Notes: generated from the letters alone by a model not told the origin. Counted from the first letter of the stretch, positions 40,306 through 49,138 are shown. The stretch is DNA of 64,000 nucleotides from Chloroflexota bacterium (GCA_020845495.1 JADLFM010000023.1:212434-276433); one strand, 5' to 3'. Numbers and translations: made by a program.

Positions 40306-42185
40306 GCTTTCTTGCGCCGCTCGGGCTGACGCTCGGCGTCTTGATCCCGATCCTGGTGCTGTTCTATCTGCTGAAGGTCCGGCGTCAGGAATATGTCGTC
40401 GGCAGCACCTACCTCTGGCAGGATCTGCTCCGCGACCTTGCCGCCCACGAGCCGTGGCAGCGCTTCCACTGGAGCATCCTGCTGATCCTCCAGTTGCTGG
40501 TTGTCGGGTTGCTGGTGTTCGCGCTCGCCCGCCCGTTCTACGTGGCTCAGGCCGAAGAAGTCGTGCACGCCGTCATCGTGCTCGACGCCGGCGCGAGTAT
40601 GCAGGCGACCGACGTCCAGCCGAGCCGGTTCGAGGCCGCTCGGCGCGCCGCGAAGGATACGGTGCGCGGACTGGCTGAGGGCTCGGTCGGGACGGTGATC
40701 CTGGCTGGCGTGCAGCCGACCGTGTTGATGCCGTCGACGGGCGACCGGGCGGCGCTGGAGCGGGCGATTGACGGCGCGGAGGTCACGTACGGCCGCAGCG
40801 ACATGGGCCAGGCGCTGGCGCTCGCCGGCTCGCTCGGGGCGGCGGATGGCCCGAACGGCGGGCAGCAGCGCCTGCGCATCTTCCTGTTTACGGACGGCTC
40901 GTATGGCGGGATCGGCGGCGACGAGGCCGAGCCGCTCGATATTCGCCTGACCCAGATCGGCACGAGCGGCGACAATCAGGGAATCACCGCGCTCGCGGCC
41001 CGTGCCGACCCTCAGAACGCCAATCAGTTCCAGGTCTTCGGGCGTGTCCGCAACTACGCCGATGCACCGTTCACGAGCACCCTGTCGCTGGTTGTGGACG
41101 GTAACGTCACCGAGAGTCGGGAGGTCACGCTCGCGCCTGAGGGCGACGACGCATCCGCGCAGGACTACGTCTTTACCGATCTCCCGATAGGGGCGCGCGC
41201 CGTCGAGGCCCGGCTGGCGGGCACGGACGTCTACCCGGTCGACAACACGGCCTACACCGTTCTGAACGTCGGACGGCCGGCCGAAGTCCTGCTCGTGTCG
41301 AACGGCAACCTCTTCCTCGAGAAGGTGCTGAGCTTGCTGCCGGCCGGCGACGTCTCGCGGGTCGCGCCGCGCCGCTATCCTTCGATCGACGCGGACCGCT
41401 ACGACATCGTTGTGTTCGACGGCTTCGTGCCCGACGTGCTGCCGCGCGGCAACGCGCTGATCGTCAACCCGACCGAGTCGTCTCTGTTCACCATCGAGGG
41501 GGAGGTTCGCCGGCCGGTCATCCGCGACTGGAACCGGGAGGATCCGCTGCTTCACTTCGTCGACCTGCGTGACGTGGCGATTGCACGAGCGCAGCGGATC
41601 ACACCACCATCGTGGGCGAGAACGCTCGTGCAGGGCGACACTTTGCCGCTGATGCTCGCTGGCGAGCAGGACGGTCGGCGGGTCGTACTACTGCCGTTCG
41701 ATCTACGCCAGTCGAACCTGCCGCTCTCGGCAGCCTTCCCGATCCTGATGGCGAACATCCTCGGCTACCTCCAGCCGAGCACCCAGGCGGCCCAGGCCGA
41801 CCTGCGGCCGGGCGAGCCGATGCCGCTTCAGCCGGTCGCACAGGCGGAGGAGATCATCGTGCGCCGGCAGGATGGCCCGAGCGAGACGTTCCGGCCGGAG
41901 GGCCAGCCCCTGACCTTCGAGGATACGACCCACCCCGGGTTGTACACCATCCTTCAGCGCGCGGCCGGCCAGACGCTGCTCGAGGAGCCATTCGCCGTGA
42001 ACGCCGCCGATGAGGTCGAATCCGACGTCCGGCCGAAGTCGATTGCACTCGGGTCCGGGCGCACGCTCCAGGCGGGCGGCCCCGTGAGCCTCGTTCCGGT
42101 CAATCATGAGATCTGGACCTGGCTGGTCCCGCCGGCCATCGTGCTCCTGCTCGTCGAATGGTTCTGGTTCCATCGTCGAAGCTAA
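40302..42185 (+). CDS. Membrane-anchored VWA protein (BatA-like N-terminus, degenerate MIDAS)
   Basis: A 627-residue protein. The N-terminus has the BatA-type membrane hairpin (FLAPLGLTLGVLIPILVLFYLLKVRR and ILLILQLLVVGLLVFALARPF near 50-72), then a VWA domain starting VIVLDAGASMQATD. The metal-ion motif DxSxS reads DAGAS, so one serine ligand is lost and metal binding may be weak. A DUF4159/amidotransferase-like part and beta domains follow, with a C-terminal membrane helix (WTWLVPPAIVLLLVEWFWF). It is coupled to DUF58. An inverted-repeat element begins at its stop. Confidence 0.88.
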   Translation: MSFLAPLGLTLGVLIPILVLFYLLKVRRQEYVVGSTYLWQDLLRDLAAHEPWQRFHWSILLILQLLVVGLLVFALARPFYVAQAEEVVHAVIVLDAGASMQATDVQPSRFEAARRAAKDTVRGLAEGSVGTVILAGVQPTVLMPSTGDRAALERAIDGAEVTYGRSDMGQALALAGSLGAADGPNGGQQRLRIFLFTDGSYGGIGGDEAEPLDIRLTQIGTSGDNQGITALAARADPQNANQFQVFGRVRNYADAPFTSTLSLVVDGNVTESREVTLAPEGDDASAQDYVFTDLPIGARAVEARLAGTDVYPVDNTAYTVLNVGRPAEVLLVSNGNLFLEKVLSLLPAGDVSRVAPRRYPSIDADRYDIVVFDGFVPDVLPRGNALIVNPTESSLFTIEGEVRRPVIRDWNREDPLLHFVDLRDVAIARAQRITPPSWARTLVQGDTLPLMLAGEQDGRRVVLLPFDLRQSNLPLSAAFPILMANILGYLQPSTQAAQADLRPGEPMPLQPVAQAEEIIVRRQDGPSETFRPEGQPLTFEDTTHPGLYTILQRAAGQTLLEEPFAVNAADEVESDVRPKSIALGSGRTLQAGGPVSLVPVNHEIWTWLVPPAIVLLLVEWFWFHRRS

Positions 42186-42252
42186 ACCAAAGCCACGGTG
42201 AAATCTCCATGCACCCTCAGTACGATCCCACAAATCCCGCCCTGGCTTTGGT
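42186..42252. repeat. Inverted-repeat element, ACCAAAGCC family
   Basis: A 67-base element with perfect 10-bp terminal inverted repeats: ACCAAAGCCA (42186-42195) and TGGCTTTGGT (42243-42252). Its first 14 bases equal those of the element at 15966. It starts directly after the stop of the first VWA gene. It could be a small non-autonomous mobile element or a hairpin regulator. Confidence 0.75.
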
Positions 42253-42470
42253 CTAGGCTGGCAGATGCAGATCGGTTCGGAGGCGCTTCCACGAATGGCC
42301 ACTCATGACCGTGCGCTCGTCGGATACGCAGCCGGCGCCGCCCCCAGCGGCGTGGACGGGCGGCACGGCCGAGCCGTGTCTGCCGAGCGCACGGTGCTCG
42401 GTTGGCGCGGTGTCCAGGCGCATGGCGGGCGTGCGAGCAGGCTCCCTTCGGTTCGGTCAGGACTGACACG

Positions 42471-45305
42471 ATGACGTTCGACTTCACCCAGCCGCTCGCC
42501 CTGCTCCTCCTGCTGATTCTGCCGGCCTTCTGGTTGATCGATCGGGTCAGTCGGACGCATCTGCCGCTCCAGCGGCGCCGCCTCGTGCTGGGAGTGCGTC
42601 TCGCGATCGTGGGTCTCCTGATCCTCGGGTTGGCTGGCCCACGCGCCATCGGCCGCGCCGACGAGCAGGCGGTCGCCTTCCTGGTGGACGTCTCGGACAG
42701 CGTGACGCCGCCGATGCGTGAGCGCGAGCTAGCGTTCCTCCGCGATGCGATGGCCGGGATGAACGAGCGTGACCGCGCGGCCGTCGTCGCGTTCGGGGGT
42801 CAGGCGGTGCTCGACCAACCGCTCGGACCAGCCCGCTCGGTCAGGCCAATCGCATCGATCGTGGACGGCAGCAAGACCGACATCGCTGGCGCGATCCGCC
42901 TCGCCCTGGCGACGCTGCCGAGCACGATGGCCCGTAAGATCGTCGTGGTCTCGGACGGAAACGAGAATGTCGGCAAGGCGCTCGATCAGGCCAGGATCTC
43001 GAACGCGGCCGGCGTCCCGATCTACGTTGCACCACTCGCGCAGCAGGCCGGCCCTGAGGTGCTCGTTCGGCAACTGGAGACGCCGCAGTTCGTTCGCGAG
43101 GGCGAGACGTTCTCGGCGACACTCGCGCTCGACGCGACCCAGGACACCAGGGCGAAAGTCCACCTTCTGGCTGACGGCCGACTGCTGGCCAGCCAGGACC
43201 TCAACCTGACCCAGGGTGCGAACAACATCGTCCTGCCCCAGGAGCCGCTGTCGCCCGGCTTCCATCTGTTTAGCGTGGAGATCGAAGCCTCGGCCGACAC
43301 CTTCGTGCAGAACAACGAGGGCGGCAGCTACACCGTCGTCACCGGAAAGCCGCGCGTCCTGCTGGTGGAGGCTCAGTCGGGCGAGACGAAGTATCTGGCC
43401 GATGCCTTGACGGCGGCGGGCCTCGATGTGGACGTGAAGGAGACGAGCGCCGCGATCCTCGACCTACCGACGCTACGCAGCTACGAGAGCGTGGTCCTGG
43501 CGAACGTCCCGGCCGAAGACCTGACGACCAGCCAGATGCGCGCCATCAACTCGTACGTCCAGAACCTGGGCGGCGGCCTTGTCGTGATCGGCGGTGACGA
43601 TAGCTACGGCGTTGGCCGCTACAATCGCACGCCGCTCGAGGATGCGCTGCCAGTCCGTATGGATCTGCGCGGCCGAACCTTGACCGCAAGCGTGGCGCTG
43701 ATGCTGGTGATCGACGCTTCGGGAAGTATGGCCGGTGGGCCAGGTTCCTCCAAGATGGATCTGGCCAAGGAAGCCGCCATCCGCGCCACCGAACTGCTGA
43801 GCGAGCAGGATCAGGTCGGTGTGATCTCGTTTGACGACACGCCCCGCTGGGTGGTTCCCACGGCCCTGCTCGACGACCCGGCCACCGTGCAGGCACAGAT
43901 CGGGTCGATCAGTCCGGGCGGCGGGACCGCGATCTTCCCGGCTCTGGAGACGGCATTCAACGACATCGCGCAGCGCGAGGCCAAGGTCAAGCACATCCTC
44001 CTCCTGACCGACGGCCTCTCGAGCGGCGGAGACTACGACACGCTGAGCCAGCAGATGGCCCAGGCGAACGTCAGCCTCTCGACCATCGCGATCGGCTCGG
44101 ATGCCGACTTCGCGCTGCTCCGCCGCCTCGCCGAGCAGGGCCGCGGCCGTTACTTCGAGGGGAACGACCCGTTCGAAGTGCCACAGATGGTCATCAAGGA
44201 CACCCAGGAAGTGGCGCGGGCGGCCATCGTCGAGGAGCCGTTCCGCCCGAGCCAGGTCGGGGCCAGCCCGATCTTCGACGGCATCGACGTCAGCCAGATG
44301 CCACCCCTGCTCGGCTACGTCTCGACCACGCCGAAGCCGACCAGCCAGGTGCTCCTGGTCTCGAATCAGGTCGATCCGATCCTCTCGGAGTGGCAGTACG
44401 GCCTCGGGCACGTGGTCGCCTGGACGTCCGACGCCAAGAACCGCTGGGCGCAGGACTGGCTGACCTGGCCGGACTTCAGCCGCTTCTGGGCGCAAGTGGT
44501 GAAGCGCACGATCCCGGCCCCCGTCGACCGCAACCTGCAAGTGCAGATCGCTCCTGAAGGCTCGACGGCGCGCGTCACCGTCGACAGCGTCGGCGACGAT
44601 AAGAGCTACCAGAACTTTCTTCAGACGAAGGCGACGATTGTCGATCCGTCGAACACCCAGTCGGAGGTGACGCTGCCGCAAGTGGCGCCCGGACGGTACG
44701 AGACGACGATCCCAATTGGCCCGGAGGGGGCGTACTTCCTGAACGTCACTCAGTCCGGTCAGGACGGGACTATCCAGGGGACGCGGCCGGCTGGCTTCGT
44801 GATTCCGTACTCGCAGGAGTACCGCGACTTGCGGGCGAATCCGGATTTGCTGGGCCGGATCGCAGCGGCGACGAGTGGGAACGTGGTCGTCGATCCGAAG
44901 ACGATCTTCACGGAGGATCGGCGCGTGCAGGGCCAGCCGCGCGACCTCTGGCCGCCGCTGCTGGTGCTGGCGGCGCTGCTCTTCGTCTTCGACGTGGCGG
45001 CGCGGCGGCTGCGCTTCGGCTGGATGGAGGTGGAGCGGGCCTGGGCCTACGTGTTGGACAACTGGCTCGGTCGGGCCCGCCGCGCGGCTGCGCCGGCCGC
45101 ATCCAGGCTGCTCGCCGCAAAGAGCCGCATCGCCATCGAGCCGACCGGCCTCGTCAATGGACGGCGGGGTGCGGCGGCACGTGGCAGCGCGCCGCCGGGG
45201 ACGGCCGTCGCGGCCGGATCCGCCCGGACGGCTAGTTCGTCAGCCCTTGGAGCGCGCCTCCTCGACGCCAAGAAGCGCGCCGGCCCCGCCACCCGCGAAC
45301 CCTAG
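42471..45305 (+). CDS. Large membrane protein with two VWA domains and an amidotransferase-like domain
   Basis: A 944-residue protein. N-terminal membrane hairpin (PLALLLLLILPAFWLIDRV and LVLGVRLAIVGLLILGLAG), a first VWA domain with DVSDS at 73-77, a beta domain (200-290), an amidotransferase-like fold (YLADALTAAGLDVDVKETS, GGGLVVIGGDDSYG) near 300-400, and a second VWA with a full MIDAS DASGS at 415-419. A C-terminal membrane helix (LWPPLLVLAALLFVFDVAA) and an Ala-rich tail follow. The ATG at 42471 starts the hairpin. It is separated from the first VWA gene by 285 bases that include the inverted-repeat element. Confidence 0.9.
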   Translation: MTFDFTQPLALLLLLILPAFWLIDRVSRTHLPLQRRRLVLGVRLAIVGLLILGLAGPRAIGRADEQAVAFLVDVSDSVTPPMRERELAFLRDAMAGMNERDRAAVVAFGGQAVLDQPLGPARSVRPIASIVDGSKTDIAGAIRLALATLPSTMARKIVVVSDGNENVGKALDQARISNAAGVPIYVAPLAQQAGPEVLVRQLETPQFVREGETFSATLALDATQDTRAKVHLLADGRLLASQDLNLTQGANNIVLPQEPLSPGFHLFSVEIEASADTFVQNNEGGSYTVVTGKPRVLLVEAQSGETKYLADALTAAGLDVDVKETSAAILDLPTLRSYESVVLANVPAEDLTTSQMRAINSYVQNLGGGLVVIGGDDSYGVGRYNRTPLEDALPVRMDLRGRTLTASVALMLVIDASGSMAGGPGSSKMDLAKEAAIRATELLSEQDQVGVISFDDTPRWVVPTALLDDPATVQAQIGSISPGGGTAIFPALETAFNDIAQREAKVKHILLLTDGLSSGGDYDTLSQQMAQANVSLSTIAIGSDADFALLRRLAEQGRGRYFEGNDPFEVPQMVIKDTQEVARAAIVEEPFRPSQVGASPIFDGIDVSQMPPLLGYVSTTPKPTSQVLLVSNQVDPILSEWQYGLGHVVAWTSDAKNRWAQDWLTWPDFSRFWAQVVKRTIPAPVDRNLQVQIAPEGSTARVTVDSVGDDKSYQNFLQTKATIVDPSNTQSEVTLPQVAPGRYETTIPIGPEGAYFLNVTQSGQDGTIQGTRPAGFVIPYSQEYRDLRANPDLLGRIAAATSGNVVVDPKTIFTEDRRVQGQPRDLWPPLLVLAALLFVFDVAARRLRFGWMEVERAWAYVLDNWLGRARRAAAPAASRLLAAKSRIAIEPTGLVNGRRGAAARGSAPPGTAVAAGSARTASSSALGARLLDAKKRAGPATREP

Positions 45306-45321
45306 CTGGGAGCCGGGACTC

Positions 45322-46782
45322 CTACACATCGCTCTGTGCGGCGCCGCGTTGTGGCAGCGTCAGGAGATCGCTCGGTGTGATGAGACGGGCGCGGGAGTTG
45401 GCGGCCCACGTCTGGACGCGCGCGTCGAAGCCGGCCTTGCTGAAGAGCAGGTGCGTCAGATCGGGGCGGACCGGCGCGGCACCGGCGAGCGCCTGGACGT
45501 GGCCGAGGTAGGTCTCCAGGTCTGCCCAGGTAAAGCCCTGATTGCGCCACTTGCATTCGCCCGTGACCGCGACCTGCCGCTCGGCGTCCAGGCCGACGAC
45601 GTCGACTTGATGCTGTGGGTTCCACCAGGAGCCGACGGCTGTGAGCCGCTCAGGGAGGATGCCAGCAGCGCTCGCCTGACCTATCCACTCGCGGCACACG
45701 CTCTCGAAGGGGAGTCCCAGGAACTCCGGCAGAGTGGCGAGAATGCCGTCGACGACGCCGTCAGCATCCCCGAACTCGATCTGACCCTGAGCCGGCTCAA
45801 TGAAGCGGAACCAGAACCGGAAGAAATTGTCACTCAACTGGTACTGCGTTCGATACGCCTTCGTCTCGTGCCGCTCGGTGACCGGGAGCACCCGCTCGAC
45901 GAGGCTGAGGTCGCCGGTGAGCGGCTCCATGATCCGGCTAAGCTGCACCGCCGTCAGGCCGGTGGTATTCACGATATCCGACCAGCGCTGGTGCCCGCGT
46001 GTGATTGCGCGGAGGACGCTGAGCGCCTGGGGAGCGTTGTACGCTTCGTGGTGAGCGGCGAAGACAGCCTGTGGCTCGACGTAGAGACGTGATGTCGGCG
46101 AGATGACGTTTTCCAGCAGGTTTTCGCGAATCGAGAGGTCCGGCTGCATAAATGACAAGTAGAGTGGAACGCCGCCGAGAATACCGTACGCGGCCACCGC
46201 GTCGATAGGGTCAGCGAAGTCGAGCAGCGCCGCCGCCGCGCGTAGATCGAACGGCCGGACGATCAGGCGCTCGGTGACGCAGCCGGCGAGCGGTGCGTCA
46301 CCAGTGAGAAGCCGCTCCATCATCTGCACGGCCGAGCCGCAGAGGACGAGCATCAGGTTGAGGTGACGCCCGCGCTCGTCCCACCAGTTCTGTAAGAGCG
46401 ACGGTAGACTCTCATCGCGCGCCACCCAGTACGGAAGCTCGTCGAGGACGAGGAGAAAGCGGCGCTCGCGTGCCAGCCGCTCGATCAGGGCAAAGAGCGC
46501 CGGCCAGGTTGACGGCGGGTCCGCACGGAGCACCGGGTCGTCGGCAGCCTGGGCGAGAACGGCCCCGAGGAGCGGTAACTGCTGTACTGTAGCGCGAAGT
46601 TGGCAGCGATAGTACACATGGAAGCGAGGGGCGGCGAAGCGCTCGAGCAGGAAGGTCTTGCCCACCCGGCGCCGACCCGTGATCGGCACACACTGTGCGG
46701 CTGGGGCAGACCAGAAGCGCTCGAGGGCTCGAAGCTCACGCTCGCGATCGACGAAGCCCCTCTCGAGTGGGTATGCTGCCAT
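45322..46782 (-). CDS. DUF234-type AAA ATPase (archaeal-ATPase family) with nuclease-like C-terminus
   Basis: A 486-residue protein. N-terminus MAAYPLERGFVDRERELRALERFW leads to Walker A ITGRRRVGKTFLLERF near 34-49 and Walker B LLVLDELPYWV. A winged-helix part follows, and the C-terminal DUF234 region has DVVGLDAERQVAVTGECKW, an Asp...Glu-x-Lys pattern like PD-(D/E)xK nucleases. Such proteins are common, probably self-contained mobile-type genes of unknown function. It has no Shine-Dalgarno; a TACTAT -10 ends 6 bases before the ATG, so the mRNA may be leaderless. It is convergent with the VWA island. Confidence 0.9.
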   Translation of the reverse strand: MAAYPLERGFVDRERELRALERFWSAPAAQCVPITGRRRVGKTFLLERFAAPRFHVYYRCQLRATVQQLPLLGAVLAQAADDPVLRADPPSTWPALFALIERLARERRFLLVLDELPYWVARDESLPSLLQNWWDERGRHLNLMLVLCGSAVQMMERLLTGDAPLAGCVTERLIVRPFDLRAAAALLDFADPIDAVAAYGILGGVPLYLSFMQPDLSIRENLLENVISPTSRLYVEPQAVFAAHHEAYNAPQALSVLRAITRGHQRWSDIVNTTGLTAVQLSRIMEPLTGDLSLVERVLPVTERHETKAYRTQYQLSDNFFRFWFRFIEPAQGQIEFGDADGVVDGILATLPEFLGLPFESVCREWIGQASAAGILPERLTAVGSWWNPQHQVDVVGLDAERQVAVTGECKWRNQGFTWADLETYLGHVQALAGAAPVRPDLTHLLFSKAGFDARVQTWAANSRARLITPSDLLTLPQRGAAQSDV

Positions 46783-46849
46783 AGGAGAATAGTATCACCG
46801 AAGTTAGTAACAATGAAGTTAGTAACAAGGATGTTAGTAACTCCTATGG
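46779..46849. promoter_or_regulatory. Operator-like region: three 15-bp repeats inside a 9-bp inverted repeat
   Basis: Three units in register, AAGTTAGTAACAATG (46801), AAGTTAGTAACAAGG (46816) and ATGTTAGTAACTCCT (46831), each hold the palindrome GTTA-G-TAAC. They are flanked by CCATAGGAG (46779-46787) and CTCCTATGG (46841-46849). The region is far more AT-rich than its surroundings, and it covers the start codon of the ATPase gene. Confidence 0.75.
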
Positions 46850-46880
46850 TACTACTTTTCTGCGAGTATGAGGATGAAGA

Positions 46881-47876
46881 ATGACAACGAGCGGACGAAG
46901 TGAGTGGCGCGAGCGACGCGATGAGGGGTCGCCCTGGAGCCGGCGCGAACGCCGGTCGGGGAGCAGTCCAGTTAGTAGAAGACCGACAAGGGGCAGGGAC
47001 GAGTACGAGCGGGAGGAGTCGTTCGATGGGCCGGTGACGGCGGGCAGCCGAGGTTCGGCCCGGCCTCGCTACTCGCCGTCCCTGCATCCTGACGACCTCG
47101 CCGCCATCGTCAAGCGCGGCATCATCACCCGCCGTATCGAGGTGGCAGGCAGCGAGGCGTGGGGCGGCTGGTCGCTCGCGTGGACCGCGCTCGATCTGCG
47201 ACAGGCTGCTGTCATCCCGCTGCGACTCTGGCCGACGCCGGTACGAGCCGCCGACAAGGACGCCTGGCTCACCCACGACCTTGGGGACGGCGTGCTTGCA
47301 GCGTCGCTCGCGCGGCTCCCGCAGCCCGTTATCGTGACACCTCGCCAGTACCACGAGCGGCTCGTCGAGGCGTTCCGAGCCCTCCGCGCGTCGGCGGCCT
47401 CCGATGCGTCGATGAAGGCTGGGGGAGTAGCATCGCCGGGTGAAGGCGTCGTCGACGTCGACCCCACTGACACAGTGCTTTCGGACGGACCTGCCACTTC
47501 CCAGGATCGGCATCCGGAGCGGCACTCGGACACGCACCCGTCTACGACACGAGCACATGACCCGAGGGTGTTCGCCCTGGATGCCGATGCGATCGACCGG
47601 GATGCCGGAGCCTTGACCGAGAAGGTGATCGTGCCGAAGGACGATCACTGGTGGAAGCGGCTCTGGCGCAACCGTCTCGACGCGCCAGACCTTGCCCGGG
47701 ACCTCCGGGCGCTCTGCCTCGTCTGCGGCAAGCGGCTTCCGTTCCTGACGTGGTGGAAGTACGATGGGGTGTGCTCGCCCGCCTGCCGGAGCACGCTCGA
47801 GGCCGCCCTCGCCGACCTCCTGGCTGAGCGGCGTGCACAGGCGTCCGCTCCATCGCAGCCGGCGGAGCGAGAATAG
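46881..47876 (+). CDS. Hypothetical protein with C-terminal zinc-ribbon-like motif
   Basis: A 331-residue protein. The first 70 residues are Arg/Ser/Glu rich and disordered. A middle domain (DDLAAIVKRGIITRRIEVAGSEAWGGWSLAWTALDLR...LAASLARLPQPVIVTPRQYHERLVEAFRAL) is followed by a Ser/Asp/His-rich linker, and the C-terminus has CLVCGKRLPF...GVCSPACR, a likely zinc site. No family was recognised. The ATG at 46881 overlaps the stop of a 12-codon frame beginning at 46846 and has GAGGATGAAGA upstream. It is divergent from the DUF234 ATPase and shares the repeat region. Confidence 0.7.
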   Translation: MTTSGRSEWRERRDEGSPWSRRERRSGSSPVSRRPTRGRDEYEREESFDGPVTAGSRGSARPRYSPSLHPDDLAAIVKRGIITRRIEVAGSEAWGGWSLAWTALDLRQAAVIPLRLWPTPVRAADKDAWLTHDLGDGVLAASLARLPQPVIVTPRQYHERLVEAFRALRASAASDASMKAGGVASPGEGVVDVDPTDTVLSDGPATSQDRHPERHSDTHPSTTRAHDPRVFALDADAIDRDAGALTEKVIVPKDDHWWKRLWRNRLDAPDLARDLRALCLVCGKRLPFLTWWKYDGVCSPACRSTLEAALADLLAERRAQASAPSQPAERE

Positions 47877-47974
47877 GGCCGGCGCTACCCGCTAACATAG
47901 GGCTGGCATAGACGCCGCCTGCGGGCAGAGACGCAAGCGGATACCATCGGGAAGACGCGGCAGCACGACCGAGC

Positions 47975-48550
47975 ATGGGGCGCCTGCGTCAGGAGGGCGC
48001 GGTGTGTCCCGATCCAGCGCCAGTCTGGGCCTGGCTTGCTCCCTGCGACCCGACGCTGTTCGCACAGACCGTGGTGCGGACGGCCGTGGTTTACGCCGCG
48101 CTGCTCGTCGGTTTGCGCCTGTCGGGAAAGCGCGAACTCGGTCAGATGACGAGCTTCGACCTCGTCGTGATCCTGGTCATCTCGAACGCCGTCCAGAACG
48201 CGATGGTCGGTCCGGACACCTCACTTGCGGGTGGCCTGGTCGCAGCGGCAACGCTCCTGATCCTCAATGCTGGCGTCGACCGCCTCGGGCTGCGCTGGGC
48301 GTGGCTGCAACGACGCCTCATCGGCAGCCCGACTCTCCTGGTGAATCGCGGACGGTTCGTCGAGGTCCACCTCCGCCGCGAGGGCATCTCGCACGATGCC
48401 GTGCTTCAGGCGCTACGCGAGCACGGGGTGGCCGACCTCGCGGACGTGCAACTGGCCATCCTCGAAACCGACGGCACTATCAGTGTCGTCCCGATGAGTT
48501 CGCCCAGCAGCCGGACTCGACGTCGGGTGCGCGGCCGGAAGCGGATCTAG
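47975..48550 (+). CDS. DUF421 (YetF-like) membrane protein
   Basis: A 191-residue protein with three membrane segments at about 29-50, 57-78 and 82-98, then a cytoplasmic YetF-type domain (GSPTLLVNRGRFVEVHLRREGISHDAVLQALREHGVADLADVQLAILETDGTISVV). The family pattern RLSGKRELGQMTSFDLVVILVISNAVQNAM is clear. Function unknown. The ATG at 47975 has only weak ribosome-site support; GTG near 48002 is another possible start. Confidence 0.85.
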   Translation: MGRLRQEGAVCPDPAPVWAWLAPCDPTLFAQTVVRTAVVYAALLVGLRLSGKRELGQMTSFDLVVILVISNAVQNAMVGPDTSLAGGLVAAATLLILNAGVDRLGLRWAWLQRRLIGSPTLLVNRGRFVEVHLRREGISHDAVLQALREHGVADLADVQLAILETDGTISVVPMSSPSSRTRRRVRGRKRI

Positions 48551-48610
48551 CGGCCCTGGATCGCTTCAGCGCATCGAAGCGACGCAACAACGCTGCCAAC
48601 TCTTACGGTC

Positions 48611-48640
48611 TTGCCAGATAGTACGGCAATGCCGTACAAT
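48611..48640 (+). promoter_or_regulatory. MarR promoter with embedded operator
   Basis: TTGCCA (48611-48616), an 18-base spacer and TACAAT (48635-48640). Inside it lies the palindrome GTACGGCAATGCCGTAC (48621-48637), 8-bp arms around one base, the size of a MarR operator. The expected start of transcription, near 48647, coincides with a GTG, so the mRNA is probably leaderless and repressed by its own product. Confidence 0.7.
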
Positions 48641-48646
48641 GTCGGC

Positions 48647-49138
48647 GTGGACGAGCAGAGCCTCCATCGTTTCCGCCGTGCCTTCTGGGGCGCCTTCCGA
48701 GACGCCGACTCCCTCCGCCTTCGGCAGTGGGAGCGTTCGCGGTTGACGCTGCCCCAACTACGCGTCCTTTACCACGTGCGCCGCCATCCGGAGATCACGA
48801 CGGGTGCCCTCGCCCGCGCGCTCCGTATCACGGTGTCGACGACCAGTGGCCTCGTCATCAAGCTCGTCGAGCAGGGGCTCATCGAGCGGGGCAGCGCCGC
48901 CGACGACCGTCGTCAGGCGCCGCTGAGCCTCAGCCCAGCCGGCGCCGCACTGCTCGGGGAGTTAGCGGGCGATGCACGCTCCTTCCTACAGGACGTGGCC
49001 GAAAAGCTTGGCGATGACTTCGAGCGGGTGATGCTGGCGCTCGAGCGGCTTGGCGACGCCGCCTCCGAGGCTCGCCTTAGCATCGACCCATGCGACGAGG
49101 CCACCACCCGCACGGCAGCGGCAGGGAGACGCGCGTGA
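48647..49138 (+). CDS. MarR family transcriptional regulator
   Basis: A 163-residue dimeric winged-helix regulator. The DNA-binding domain reads LTLPQLRVLYHVRRHPEITTGALARALRITVSTTSGLVIKLVEQGLIERGSAADDRRQ at about 30-85, with recognition helix VSTTSGLVIKL and the wing residues DDRR. The GTG at 48647 was chosen over ATG at 48629 because the latter lies inside the -10/operator region. Its stop overlaps the first exporter start (GTGA), so it likely represses both transporters and itself until a drug-like ligand binds. Confidence 0.87.
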   Translation: MDEQSLHRFRRAFWGAFRDADSLRLRQWERSRLTLPQLRVLYHVRRHPEITTGALARALRITVSTTSGLVIKLVEQGLIERGSAADDRRQAPLSLSPAGAALLGELAGDARSFLQDVAEKLGDDFERVMLALERLGDAASEARLSIDPCDEATTRTAAAGRRA

